This document shows, piece after piece, positions 53,203 to 61,313 of a stretch of 64,000 nucleotides of DNA. The notes under the pieces were generated by a model, which did no database searches, had not been told where the DNA came from, and saw nothing but the letters and a program-made list of their open reading frames with translations. How positions within the stretch are numbered: the first letter of the stretch is position 1; each line of letters starts with the position of its first letter. Source of the DNA: Achromobacter aloeverae (GTDB lineage: Bacteria > Pseudomonadota > Gammaproteobacteria > Burkholderiales > Burkholderiaceae_B); contig NZ_PYAL01000010.1 in NCBI RefSeq assembly GCF_004121055.1, positions 124,001-188,000 on the forward strand, in the 5' to 3' direction. A program made the position numbers and the translations under genes.

Positions 53203-53427
53203 CTCATATCACCTTCGTGGATTCGCTTCGCGCGGTGCCAGCAACGCTGCATCGACTTGCACTGAAGTCTATGGGGATAGGCTGTTCCAGTCCAACCTCT
53301 TCTTCCAGCGGGAACAATGGTTTTAGGGTTTCCCCCGGGTGTTAAGTTGCGTGGGGCCGCGTTAGATTTCGGCCTTCGATAGACGTCGCCATTGCGCCAT
53401 GTCTATCGAGGCGTCCGTATGCGGACG

Positions 53428-53592
53428 CGCGGAAGAGTTCGACTTTGCGTCGACGCCGAAGGAGCAACCGCCCCGGAAACTCTCAGGCAAAAGGACCGCG
53501 CGACCAGGACAATCTGGAGAGCGACGCAATGCGTCCACCGAAGGGGAACCGCCTGCATGGTGGTCGAAACTCTCAGGTCACAGGACAGATGG
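53428..53592 (+). promoter_or_regulatory. Tandem glycine riboswitch
   Basis: Two consecutive glycine aptamers. First: GGAAGAGTTCG (53431), ACGCCGAAGGAGCAACCGCC (53452), AAACTCTCAGGCAAAAGGAC (53477). Second: CTGGAGAGCGACGC (53514), CACCGAAGGGGAACCGCCTG (53536), GAAACTCTCAGGTCACAGGA (53566). The short linker and the CTCTCAGG-C/T-x-A-x-A-GGAC ends are diagnostic for the gcvT-type riboswitch. It lies 54 bases upstream of the DadA-type gene. Glycine riboswitches generally switch genes on when glycine is abundant. Confidence 0.97.
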
Positions 53593-53620
53593 GGCGTCAT
53601 TGCCATATGGCAATGGCCCC
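53591..53620 (+). promoter_or_regulatory. Palindromic hairpin between glycine aptamers and start codon
   Basis: CATTGCC-ATAT-GGCAATG (53599-53615) flanked by GGGG and CCCC, making a strong stem just after the second aptamer and 26 bases before the ATG. It is a plausible part of the expression platform. There is no T-tract, so control of translation rather than termination is likelier. Confidence 0.6.
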
Positions 53621-53645
53621 CGCAACGCTGTCGACTGGAGGGCTC

Positions 53646-54893
53646 ATGCCCCACATTGCCATCATTGGCGCCGGTATCACCGGCGTCACTTCCGCCTATG
53701 CCTTGAATTCCCTGGGCTATGACGTCACTGTCGTGGACCGCAATCGATATGCGGCCATGGAGACGTCTTTCGCCAACGGCGGGCAGCTTTCCGCCAGTAA
53801 TGCGGAGGTCTGGAATAGCACCGCTACGCTCGTCAAGGCGCTGGGCTGGATGTGCCGGCGCAATGCGCCATTATTGGTGAACCCGTCGCCTGGCTGGCAC
53901 AAGTATTCATGGTTCGCCGAATTCATGGGGCAGATCAGGAACCATCGGGTGCATACGATGGATACGACGCGGCTAGCTATCGAGGCGCGCGAGCATCTAT
54001 ACGCCATCGCGCGCGATGAAGGCATAGATTTTGATCTTGAGCGCCGTGGCATCTTGCACATTTATCACGATGCCCGTTCTTTCGCGGCTGCACAGCGGGG
54101 GCACGAATTGATGCTGGCCGCGGGGTTGGAGCGTTATGCGGTGACGCCGAGCGAGATACGCGATATCGAACCTTCTCTTGATGGTCATTACCATGCGGGC
54201 TTCTACACGCCTTCGGATGCTTCGGGGGACATCCATAAATTTACTCGCGGCCTTTCGATGGCTTGCGAACGGCGGGGAGTGCGGTTCCTGATGAATACGG
54301 TCGTTGATCGGGTGAAACGGCAGGTGGCACGCCATGAGTTGCATTTGGTGGACGATAGCGGGCGGGACGCAGGCGTTATTGAAACCGATGCCGTGGTGGT
54401 TTGCGCCGGCGTGGGCAGCCGTCGCGTGGCGGCAATGTTCGGCGATCGGGTAAACATTTATCCGGTCAAGGGCTACTCGATTACCGTGCATCTGGACGAC
54501 GCGGATCCGGAGGCGTCCGCGCCGCGTGTGAGCTTGCTGGACGAGGCCGCGAAGATCGTGACCAGCAGATTGGGTGCGCGGTTCCGTGTTGCGGGTACGG
54601 CCGAGTTCAATGGTGAAAATCGCGATATCAGGGCGGATCGAATCCAGCCTCTTATCGATTGGACCCGGCGTACCTTTTCGCGCATGCCCACGGATCGCGT
54701 CGTGCCGTGGGCCGGGCTGCGGCCAATGATGCCCAGCATGATGCCGTGCGTCGGCAAGGGGCGGCAGGACGGCGTGTTCTACAACACGGGGCATGGGCAC
54801 TTGGGGTGGACGCTGTCCGCCGCAACCGCGCAGTGCCTTGCAGGCATCGTGGCGCAAGCGGTTCCTAATCCGCGGCCGGTACCGGTTGCGTAG
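53646..54893 (+). CDS. DadA-type D-amino acid dehydrogenase, glycine riboswitch-controlled
   Basis: A 415-residue FAD protein of the DadA family: HIAIIGAGITGVTSAYALNS, VVDRNRYAAMETSFANGGQL (the DadA signature F-A-N-x-G-Q), DAVVVCAGVGSRRVAAM and NTGHGHLGWTLSAATAQCLA near the end. DadA enzymes oxidise D-amino acids at the membrane and feed the respiratory chain; glycine is a possible substrate and the riboswitch makes glycine or its derivatives attractive. Start by GGAGGG before ATG 53646. In the same control layout one expects gcvTHP; here only this gene follows. The base composition of this stretch is visibly less GC-rich. Confidence 0.9.
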   Translation: MPHIAIIGAGITGVTSAYALNSLGYDVTVVDRNRYAAMETSFANGGQLSASNAEVWNSTATLVKALGWMCRRNAPLLVNPSPGWHKYSWFAEFMGQIRNHRVHTMDTTRLAIEAREHLYAIARDEGIDFDLERRGILHIYHDARSFAAAQRGHELMLAAGLERYAVTPSEIRDIEPSLDGHYHAGFYTPSDASGDIHKFTRGLSMACERRGVRFLMNTVVDRVKRQVARHELHLVDDSGRDAGVIETDAVVVCAGVGSRRVAAMFGDRVNIYPVKGYSITVHLDDADPEASAPRVSLLDEAAKIVTSRLGARFRVAGTAEFNGENRDIRADRIQPLIDWTRRTFSRMPTDRVVPWAGLRPMMPSMMPCVGKGRQDGVFYNTGHGHLGWTLSAATAQCLAGIVAQAVPNPRPVPVA

Positions 54894-54909
54894 TCCGCGC
54901 GCAGCAAGG

Positions 54910-54933
54910 AAAAGGCTCCCCTTTTGGAGAGCC
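54910..54933 (-). terminator. Terminator of the tRNA-Cys gene
   Basis: On the minus strand GGCTCTCC-AAAA-GGGGAGCC is followed by TTTTCCTT. It lies 10 bases past the tRNA 3' end. It may serve the DadA-type gene from the other side too. Confidence 0.8.
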
Positions 54934-54943
54934 TTGGAAATCT

Positions 54944-55017
54944 TGGAGGCGCAAGCCGGAATCGAACCGACGTACACGGATTTGCAATCCGCTGCATAAC
55001 CACTCTGCCATTGCGCC
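54944..55017 (-). tRNA. tRNA-Cys (GCA)
   Basis: A complete 74-base tRNA with encoded CCA (TGG at 54944-54946 on the plus strand). On the minus strand it begins GGCGCAATGGCAGAG and has anticodon GCA in GCGGATTGCAAATCCGT, TTCGATT in the T loop, and ends TTGCGCCTCCA. Acceptor pairing GGCGCAA/TTGCGCC is perfect, with the discriminator base U typical of Cys tRNAs. The variable loop and D arm are normal. Confidence 0.97.
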
Positions 55018-55152
55018 AGCAGGCCGGGAATTGCTCCCGTTGTGCTCTAAGACCCCGTCCATTAGGATGGAGTCGAGCAAGCCCGCTATTCTACACCATC
55101 TTTGCGGCGCCTATCCAGTCCCCCTCGAATCCAGGGGAGATGCCCGAATCGC

Positions 55153-55944
55153 CTATTGGCAGGACAAGGTCCGCAGCGCTTGCAGGTCCCGGAGCGCGAC
55201 GTGCTTCTGGCGGACGCTGATCCAGCCCTGGGCCTGGAACTTGGACAGGGTGCGGCTGACGGTTTCCAGCTTCATGCCCAGGTGATTGCCGATATCTTCG
55301 CGGGTCATGCGCAGGTGGAACTCGGACGCGGAATAGCCGCGCGCGGACAGCTTGTTCGACATGCCGACCAGGAAGGAAGCCAGGCGCTCGTCGGCGGACA
55401 TGCGGCCCAGCAGCATGAAGAAACGCTGCTCTCGCACGATCTCGGCGCTCATGACGCGCAGCAGATGATGCTGGGTGGCGGCCGCCTGGCGGCAACGCTG
55501 TTCGAGCATATCGAAGGGGATGATGCAGACCTGGGTATCTTCCAGCGCAATGGCGTCGCAGGCGTGGCGGCCAGTATCGATGCCATCCATGCCCAGCAGG
55601 TCCCCCACGCCGGGGAAGCCGCAGATCTGCTCGCGGCCTTCGCTGTGGAACAGCACGGTCTTCAGCGAGCCGGACACCACCGCGTACAAATGACCGAATA
55701 CATCGCCGGTGCGGTACAGCGGCTGCCCGCGCCGGATCATCCGCCAACCCGATGCCAGGGATGCGCCGTCCGCCAACATCTGCTCGCAGCTCTCGGCTTC
55801 CAGGCAGGCCGGTTGTAGCGCGCAGCTGGTGCAGCGTGGGCCGCCGCGGGTGCGCAGCATGTCGTCAGGCCGACGCGGCAGGACCGGCGACTGTGCGATG
55901 GCGATCGGCGCGCGGGACGAGCTGGACGCTGAGGGGGGCTGCAT
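55153..55944 (-). CDS. Fnr-type oxygen-sensing transcription regulator (Crp/Fnr family)
   Basis: A 263-residue Fnr-like activator of anaerobic genes. The 4Fe-4S ligands match E. coli FNR: RCTSCALQPACLEAESC gives C-x2-C-x5-C, and the fourth Cys is in EDTQVCIIPFD. The cyclic-nucleotide-binding-type fold reads EQICGFPGVGDLLGMDGI, and the recognition helix MTREDIGNHLGMKLETVSRT contains E-x2-S-R, as in FNR (TTGAT half-sites). An inverted repeat lies 21-43 bases upstream of the start, possibly autoregulatory. Adjacent to tRNA-Cys. Confidence 0.93.
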   Translation of the reverse strand: MQPPSASSSSRAPIAIAQSPVLPRRPDDMLRTRGGPRCTSCALQPACLEAESCEQMLADGASLASGWRMIRRGQPLYRTGDVFGHLYAVVSGSLKTVLFHSEGREQICGFPGVGDLLGMDGIDTGRHACDAIALEDTQVCIIPFDMLEQRCRQAAATQHHLLRVMSAEIVREQRFFMLLGRMSADERLASFLVGMSNKLSARGYSASEFHLRMTREDIGNHLGMKLETVSRTLSKFQAQGWISVRQKHVALRDLQALRTLSCQ

Positions 55945-55964
55945 GAGGAACTCCAGGTGGGCGA

Positions 55965-55987
55965 CGTTGACAACGAGATTGTCGACG
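55965..55987. promoter_or_regulatory. Near-perfect inverted repeat before the fnr-type gene
   Basis: CGTTGACAA-CGAGA-TTGTCGACG, 9-base arms with one mismatch. It is just upstream of the start at 55944 and contains TTGACA. It does not fit the TTGAT-N4-ATCAA FNR box well, so the regulator could be another. Confidence 0.4.
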
Positions 55988-56060
55988 CCCGCGCCGCCGC
56001 GCGCTATCGGGGGACGGCGCGAAAGGATGACAGGAGTGGCTTACGTTTGTAGGGGGATTC

Positions 56061-56987
56061 CTACAAGACGGAGTGTGGATAAGCCGCCTGGCACAGCGCC
56101 AATACTTCCGCACGGAACCAGCGCTGCGCCGGATCGTGATCCAGGCGCGGATGCCAGATCGCACAGACGTTGAAGTCGGGGAGTTCCAGCGGCAATGCCA
56201 GGACCTCGACACCGATGGCTTGCGCGTAATCCGGCACGAAGGTATTGCCCACGCAGGAATGCGGGATGACAGCAAGCAAGTCCGAGCGATGGACGAGTTG
56301 CATCGCACTTAAATAGGATGGGACCACCACCGGAAGCTTGCGCACTAGACTGGAGGATTCCAGCGCCGCATCGAACGGGTTTTCCGCGACCCCGGTCCGC
56401 GTAACCATCACGTGCGGGTACTCCGCCCAGTTTTCCTTGCTCACGCCGCGCTTGCGCAGGAGAGGATGGCCGCGGCGGCAAATGCCAATATAGCGGTCCC
56501 GGAATAGCACCCGGGTGCGGACTTCCGGGGCCGAGGCCCTGGCGGTACCGACCTCCAGGTCGATCGCGCCGTCCCGCAGCGGTTGCGCGTTCCAATCCGG
56601 CTTAGGCGCGAAGCGCAACTGCACGCCAGGGGCCGCCCGCTGGACGCGCTCCAGCAAGGCCATCCCGAGCAAATCGACAAAACCTTCGCCAGCACGTAGC
56701 GTGAAGCGTCGCGCTAGCGTGGCGATATCGAACTGATGCTCGGCGCGCCCCAGCGTCGCCGCCGCTTCGCGAGCCAGGGTGGGCACGCGCTGGCTCAGCT
56801 GCTCGCCGTAAGGCGTCAATACCAGCGATCGTCCAGCCTGCAAGAGCAGGCGGTCGCCTGTCGCCACGCGCAGCCGCGTCAGCGTGCGGCTCATGGCGGA
56901 CACGCTGATCCCCAGGCGTCGTGCGGCTCCCGTGACGCTACGTTCGCTCAGTAGCGCGTCCAGCGCGGTCAGTAGATTCAGGTCCAT
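56061..56987 (-). CDS. LysR-family transcription regulator
   Basis: A 308-residue LTTR; helix-turn-helix LTALDALLSERSVTGAARRL, then GISVSAMSRTLTRLRVATGD. The effector domain has VLFRDRYIGICRRGHPLLRK, typical of the subgroup that includes NodD-like and PcpR-like proteins (weak). The ATG at 56987 (MDLNLLTALDAL) is the family start; the 368-residue frame extends into the shared promoter. It is divergent from the SDR at 57127, which it likely controls. Confidence 0.88.
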   Translation of the reverse strand: MDLNLLTALDALLSERSVTGAARRLGISVSAMSRTLTRLRVATGDRLLLQAGRSLVLTPYGEQLSQRVPTLAREAAATLGRAEHQFDIATLARRFTLRAGEGFVDLLGMALLERVQRAAPGVQLRFAPKPDWNAQPLRDGAIDLEVGTARASAPEVRTRVLFRDRYIGICRRGHPLLRKRGVSKENWAEYPHVMVTRTGVAENPFDAALESSSLVRKLPVVVPSYLSAMQLVHRSDLLAVIPHSCVGNTFVPDYAQAIGVEVLALPLELPDFNVCAIWHPRLDHDPAQRWFRAEVLALCQAAYPHSVL

Positions 56988-57028
56988 GCGAGGCATCCAC
57001 GCAGCATAAACGAAAAGCGCTGAGCCAT

Positions 57029-57075
57029 GGCGTCTGGCGCAACCCATGATTGCAGGAAAGGCGTCTGGTGCAAAC
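57029..57075. promoter_or_regulatory. Direct repeat in the LysR-SDR divergent promoter
   Basis: GGCGTCTGGCGCAAC at 57029 and GGCGTCTGGTGCAAAC at 57060, 31 bases apart, about three helical turns, so both would lie on one DNA face. LysR tetramers bind such spaced sites. A CATAAT box follows at 57089. Confidence 0.5.
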
Positions 57076-57126
57076 CTGCCGCAAAGCCCATAATCCATGG
57101 GGTCGATCAGCTTCAAGAAGAACGCC

Positions 57127-57840
57127 ATGGTTAACGCCTCCGTCCATTCCCCCAGCATCCTTCTCATTGGCGCTTCGCGCGGGCTTGGTCACGCCATGGC
57201 CGTCGAGTTCGTAAAGAAGGGATGGCACGTGGTGGGTACCGTCCGTGCCGGTAGCGGCAAGACCTTGCTGCACGATCTGGCCGAGGCGCACCCGGACCAG
57301 GTCGAGATAGCGTTTCTTGACATCACCGAATCCGGACAAATCGCTGCCTTGCGCGAGCGCCTTCGCGACCGCATGTTCGATATCCTGTTCGTCAATGCGG
57401 GCACGACCAACCCCGACCCGAGCCAGACCATCGGCGAGGTTACGACGGAGGACTTCGTGGCGCTCATGATCACCAATGCGCTGAGTCCGATGCGGGTCAT
57501 CGAGCGCCTGTCCGACCTGGTCGTGCCGGCCGGTCTGCTGGGCATCATGTCGTCGGGCCAGGGGAGCGTCGCCGACAACGAGTCCGGCCAGCGCGAGCTC
57601 TATCGTGGCAGCAAGGCCGCGCTGAACCAGTTCATGCGCAGCTTTGCCGCCCGCCAGGCGCAAACACCGCGGGCCATGCTGCTGATGGCTCCCGGCTGGG
57701 TGCGCACGGAACTGGGCGGCCCGGAGGGAAGATTGTCCATCGAGGAAAGCGTTCCGGGCGTCGTGGACGTGCTTCTACAAAAGCGGGGGCGACCCGGCCT
57801 CGAATACCTGGACTATCGCGGCCGGACGGTGCGCTGGTAA
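57127..57840 (+). CDS. Short-chain dehydrogenase
   Basis: A 237-residue SDR: ILLIGASRGLGHAMAVEFVK (cofactor loop G-A-S-R-G-L-G), FLDITESGQ, FVNAGTTNPDPSQT in place of N-N-A-G, catalytic Ser in GIMSSGQGSVAD and Y-x3-K in RELYRGSKAALNQFM. It lacks the Asn of classical NNAG. Substrate unknown. An upstream ATG at 57097 is possible. It shares a start-stop overlap (TAATG) with the LysR gene that follows. Confidence 0.88.
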   Translation: MVNASVHSPSILLIGASRGLGHAMAVEFVKKGWHVVGTVRAGSGKTLLHDLAEAHPDQVEIAFLDITESGQIAALRERLRDRMFDILFVNAGTTNPDPSQTIGEVTTEDFVALMITNALSPMRVIERLSDLVVPAGLLGIMSSGQGSVADNESGQRELYRGSKAALNQFMRSFAARQAQTPRAMLLMAPGWVRTELGGPEGRLSIEESVPGVVDVLLQKRGRPGLEYLDYRGRTVRW

Positions 57841-58736
57841 TGGAACTGCGCCATCTCAGGTACTTCATTGCCGTCGCCGAGGCCCGCAGTTTCCGGGTGG
57901 CGGCCGAGCGTATCCATATCACCCAGCCCGCGATTACACGGCAGATACAAGACCTGGAAGCGGAAGTGGGTGTGGCGCTTTTTGAACGCAGTTCGGTCGG
58001 CGTTGCGCTGACGCCGGCGGGCGAGCACATCCTGAAGGATGCGCGGGCCGTGCTGCTCAAGCTGGAAGATTCGGTACGTTCGGCCCGCAATATCGGGGCG
58101 GGATTGGCGGGCAGCCTCAGGATCGGGTTCGTTGAAAACGTAAGCTGGGACGGCGTCGTTCCCGATGCATTTGCCCGATTCCAGGAGCAGGCGCCCGACC
58201 TCCAGCTCCAGCTGGTGCCGTCGAATTCGCCCGAACAGATACGACAGATCGTGGCCGATACGCTGGATGGGGGCTTCGTTTATTCATTCGACGATTTGCC
58301 GCCCGGGCTCAGCCTGTTGCCATTGCAACAACGGCATGCCGTGCTGGCGGTTCCCAAGCAGTGGATGTGGCCGGCTGACCGGCGCGTCAGCGCGAAGGAA
58401 TTGCGCGACAAGCGCTTCGTTGGTTTTCCTCGTCACACGTATCCCGCCTACTACGATTACCTGCTTCGCAGTTGCCATCGCGCGGGGCTGGCCCTCAACA
58501 TCGTCCAGGAAGTCACGACGGAAGCCGCGATTCTTTCCCTCGTATCGGCGGGCATAGGCGCCGCCATCGTCAATGCGAGCAACAGAAGCCGGCCCCCCGA
58601 CAGAGTGGCTTTTTTCGAATTCGAAGACCTGAAGATCGGGATACCGCTGGGGTTCGTCTACGCGCAGGCGAATGGCAATCCTGCCTTGCATCGCTTTCTC
58701 GATCTCCTCGAGGTCTTGCGGCGCGAGATGGCGTAA
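57840..58736 (+). CDS. LysR-family transcription regulator
   Basis: A 298-residue LTTR: MELRHLRYFIAVAEARSFRV, AAERIHITQPAITRQIQDLE, FERSSVGVALTPAGEHILKD. It resembles the BenM/CatR-like group by its MELRHLRYF start. It overlaps the SDR stop by one base, so SDR and regulator are one transcript. Genes of an amidase-type transport unit follow after 142 bases and are the likely targets. Confidence 0.9.
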   Translation: MELRHLRYFIAVAEARSFRVAAERIHITQPAITRQIQDLEAEVGVALFERSSVGVALTPAGEHILKDARAVLLKLEDSVRSARNIGAGLAGSLRIGFVENVSWDGVVPDAFARFQEQAPDLQLQLVPSNSPEQIRQIVADTLDGGFVYSFDDLPPGLSLLPLQQRHAVLAVPKQWMWPADRRVSAKELRDKRFVGFPRHTYPAYYDYLLRSCHRAGLALNIVQEVTTEAAILSLVSAGIGAAIVNASNRSRPPDRVAFFEFEDLKIGIPLGFVYAQANGNPALHRFLDLLEVLRREMA

Positions 58737-58770
58737 GGCCAGGCACCGAGGGAAACCGGGAGTCGCCGGG

Positions 58771-58789
58771 CGATGCTTTTTAAGCATCG
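58771..58789 (+). terminator. Hairpin after the LysR gene
   Basis: CGATGCTT-TTT-AAGCATCG, a perfect 8-base stem, followed by CGACCTAAAAAA rather than T residues. It may end the SDR-LysR transcript weakly, or on the minus strand (T-tract) act as a terminator from the other side. Confidence 0.45.
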
Positions 58790-58878
58790 CGACCTAAAAA
58801 ATCGGCATTGGCGCGTTCGATTGCGCTTCTCCATCATTGAGTTATCCAGAAGTACTCGAACGATGGAGACGAACACCA

Positions 58879-59892
58879 ATGAGCACGCAGGCATCCCGCA
58901 TTACCACGAATATCGACTTCGACCAGGAAGGTTTCCAGACGGGCACGTTGAGAGTGCCGCACTCCGTCGACCGTTCGGGCTATGGCCACATCCCCATTCC
59001 CATCGCCGTGCAGAAGGGCGGCGAGGGGCCGACCCTCCTGTTGACCGGCGGCAACCACGGCGACGAGTACGAGGGGCCGGTGGCACTGATGAAGCTGCTG
59101 CAACGGCTCCCCTCCTTGCCGGTCCAGGGACGAATAATCGTGGTGCCTGGACTGAATTTCCCCGCCTATCTTGCCGGCAAGCGAACCAGCCCCATCGATG
59201 GCGCGAACATGAACCGGGTATTCCCGGGCAAACGCGACGGGACGATTACCGAAATGATCGCCCACTACGTCGATACGGAGCTGTTTCCGCGCGCTGATTT
59301 CATCTTCGACATTCACTCGGGGGGCCAGTCGTTCGATCATCTGCCCACGCTGCTCGTCTATCCTCCCGAAGACCCAGCCAGGAGAAAGCAATACCTGGCA
59401 GTGGTCGAAGCCTTTGCCTCGCCGCACGCCATGATCATGGACCTGCTCGGCGAGGACCGGACCTACGGCGCCGCCGTCGAACGACAAGGCAAGTTCTTCC
59501 TGTGCGGCGAATTCGGCGGCTTCGGTACCTGCAACCCGAAGAACCTGCCCATCGTGGAAGCGGGGCTTGATCGCCTGCTTCACGCCCTGCGCATCACGTC
59601 ATCGACCTACCTGGATTTGCCCGCGTCGGCCACGAGCTACATGCGGGTGAACGGACACCAGCACTATGTATTCACGTCCATCGCCGGTGTTTTCGAATCC
59701 GCGGTTTCCTTGGGCGATCGGGTGAAGAAGGGCGATATCGCGGCGCGCGTGTTCAATCCCCACGCGCCATGGAGCGAGCCGCTCGAACTGCGTTTCGCCG
59801 GCGAGGGCAGGGTGGTTTGCCTGCGATCCTTTGCCGGTGTCGAGCCCGGCGATTGCATAGCGGTTCTTGCGGACGACACCAGCGTTCGCTAA
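58879..59892 (+). CDS. Succinylglutamate desuccinylase/aspartoacylase-family deacylase (DoeB-like)
   Basis: A 337-residue zinc hydrolase of the AstE/AspA (M14-like) family that removes acyl groups from N-acyl amino acids. Metal ligands: His and Glu in LLTGGNHGDEYEGPVALMKL and His in FIFDIHSGGQSFDH; substrate Arg in GANMNRVFPGKRDG. The NHGDEYEG form is the DoeB (N-acetyl-diaminobutanoate deacetylase) variety, but the other ectoine-degradation genes are absent. ATG at 58879; a TTG at 58837 is possible. An MFS transporter follows by 15 bases, implying uptake of the acylated substrate. Confidence 0.88.
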   Translation: MSTQASRITTNIDFDQEGFQTGTLRVPHSVDRSGYGHIPIPIAVQKGGEGPTLLLTGGNHGDEYEGPVALMKLLQRLPSLPVQGRIIVVPGLNFPAYLAGKRTSPIDGANMNRVFPGKRDGTITEMIAHYVDTELFPRADFIFDIHSGGQSFDHLPTLLVYPPEDPARRKQYLAVVEAFASPHAMIMDLLGEDRTYGAAVERQGKFFLCGEFGGFGTCNPKNLPIVEAGLDRLLHALRITSSTYLDLPASATSYMRVNGHQHYVFTSIAGVFESAVSLGDRVKKGDIAARVFNPHAPWSEPLELRFAGEGRVVCLRSFAGVEPGDCIAVLADDTSVR

Positions 59893-59907
59893 GGAAGGAG
59901 ACGCATC

Positions 59908-61209
59908 GTGTCCATGACCGCTACGTTGATCGGCGAGCCGAAGCAGGACCCCCTACACCGGAAGATATCGCTACGCCTCTTGCCCTTCCTCACCCTGTGC
60001 TACATGTTCGCGTTCCTCGATCGCATCAATGTCGGGTTCGCGAAATTGGAGATGCAATCCAGCCTGGGGTTATCCGATGCCGCTTACGGCCTGGGCGCCG
60101 GCATTTTCTTCCTCGGCTATGTGCTGTTCGAGATTCCCAGCAATCTACGCCTGCCGAAGATCGGCGCGCGGCGGACGATGGTGCGCATCATGGTGCTGTG
60201 GGGACTGACCTCGGCGGCCATGATTTTCGTTCAAGGCCCGATCAGCTTTTATGTGTTGCGTTTTCTCCTGGGGGTGTTCGAAGCCGGCTTCGCGCCGGGA
60301 ATGGTTCTGTATCTCACGTACTGGATTCCCGGCGCCCGCCTGGGCAAGACGATGGCCATCGTGATGGCGGCAGGCCCCCTCGGCGGCTTGCTTGGCGGTC
60401 CCGTATCGACCATCGCAATGACCTCGCTCGAAGGCGCGTATGGGCTGGCTGGTTGGCAATGGATGTTCATTGTTGAAGGGCTGCCTTGCGTCCTGTTCGG
60501 ACTTTTCGCGTGGTTCTGGTTGACCGACAGGCCCGAGCAGGCGAATTGGCTGACCGGCGAGGAGAAAGCCATGTTGCGCGCGGCGATTCCCGGCGACTCC
60601 GGCCATGTGGAAACCCTGCGCGGACTGCTCAATGCCCTCGCGGACCGCCGGATACTGGGCCTGGGATTGAGTAATCTCTGTGTCATTTGCGGCATCTACG
60701 CCGTCAGCTTCTGGCTGCCATCCATTCTCAAGGCGGCGGGACTCAATGACACGCGTGCCATCGGATGGTGGTCGGCACTGCCATATATTGCCTCGCTGGC
60801 GGCGATGTACGGGCTGTCGGTCAGTTCGGACAGGATGGGCGAGCGGCGACGCCACTTCGCGTTGGCCAGTCTCATGGGCGCCGTGGGCCTGCTGGTCGCA
60901 AGTCGATACGCTTCCCTGTTCGAGATCGCATTGCCCGCGGTCACGATAGCCACGGCGGCGATGTGGGCGGCCTATACGGTCCTCTGGGCGATACCCGGCG
61001 AATATATGGGTACGGAGGTTGCTCCAGGCGGCATTGCAGTGGTGAACGTGCTCGGCGTCGTGGGCGGTTTTCTCAGCCCGGTATTGATGGGCCTGATCAC
61101 GTCCGCAACCGGACGCGTGGAATCGGGACTGTTGCCGATGGTCGGGCTGATGCTGCTCGGTGCGGGCGTGATGCTGCTCAATCGTTTTCCTGGCAGGGGG
61201 AAGCAGTAG
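59908..61209 (+). CDS. MFS transporter, anion:cation symporter type
   Basis: A 433-residue, 12-helix transporter of the ACS family (which includes galactonate, phthalate and nicotinate carriers). ACS landmarks: LTLCYMFAFLDRINVGFAKL near residue 28-47, GAGIFFLGYVLFEIPSNLRL, LGVFEAGFAPGMVLYLTYWI with the conserved R-x-x-L-G-V-x-E-A-G, WFWLTDRPEQANWL after helix 6, and GGFLSPVLMGLITSATG. GTG at 59908 has AAGGAAGGAG at a good distance. It should import the deacylase's organic acid substrate. Confidence 0.92.
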   Translation: MSMTATLIGEPKQDPLHRKISLRLLPFLTLCYMFAFLDRINVGFAKLEMQSSLGLSDAAYGLGAGIFFLGYVLFEIPSNLRLPKIGARRTMVRIMVLWGLTSAAMIFVQGPISFYVLRFLLGVFEAGFAPGMVLYLTYWIPGARLGKTMAIVMAAGPLGGLLGGPVSTIAMTSLEGAYGLAGWQWMFIVEGLPCVLFGLFAWFWLTDRPEQANWLTGEEKAMLRAAIPGDSGHVETLRGLLNALADRRILGLGLSNLCVICGIYAVSFWLPSILKAAGLNDTRAIGWWSALPYIASLAAMYGLSVSSDRMGERRRHFALASLMGAVGLLVASRYASLFEIALPAVTIATAAMWAAYTVLWAIPGEYMGTEVAPGGIAVVNVLGVVGGFLSPVLMGLITSATGRVESGLLPMVGLMLLGAGVMLLNRFPGRGKQ

Positions 61210-61313
61210 GGCTGCCCCGCCGGTCATGGCTTGGCGTAGACATGCGGCGCGGCGACATGACCGGCGGCAACATCAAGCCACGGAAATCCGAATCAGGATC
61301 ATAGGAGCAGGAC

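Noticed and set aside
58879-61209. Ectoine degradation operon
   Set aside because: The deacylase is DoeB-like, but no doeA hydrolase, transaminase or ectoine transporter genes accompany it.
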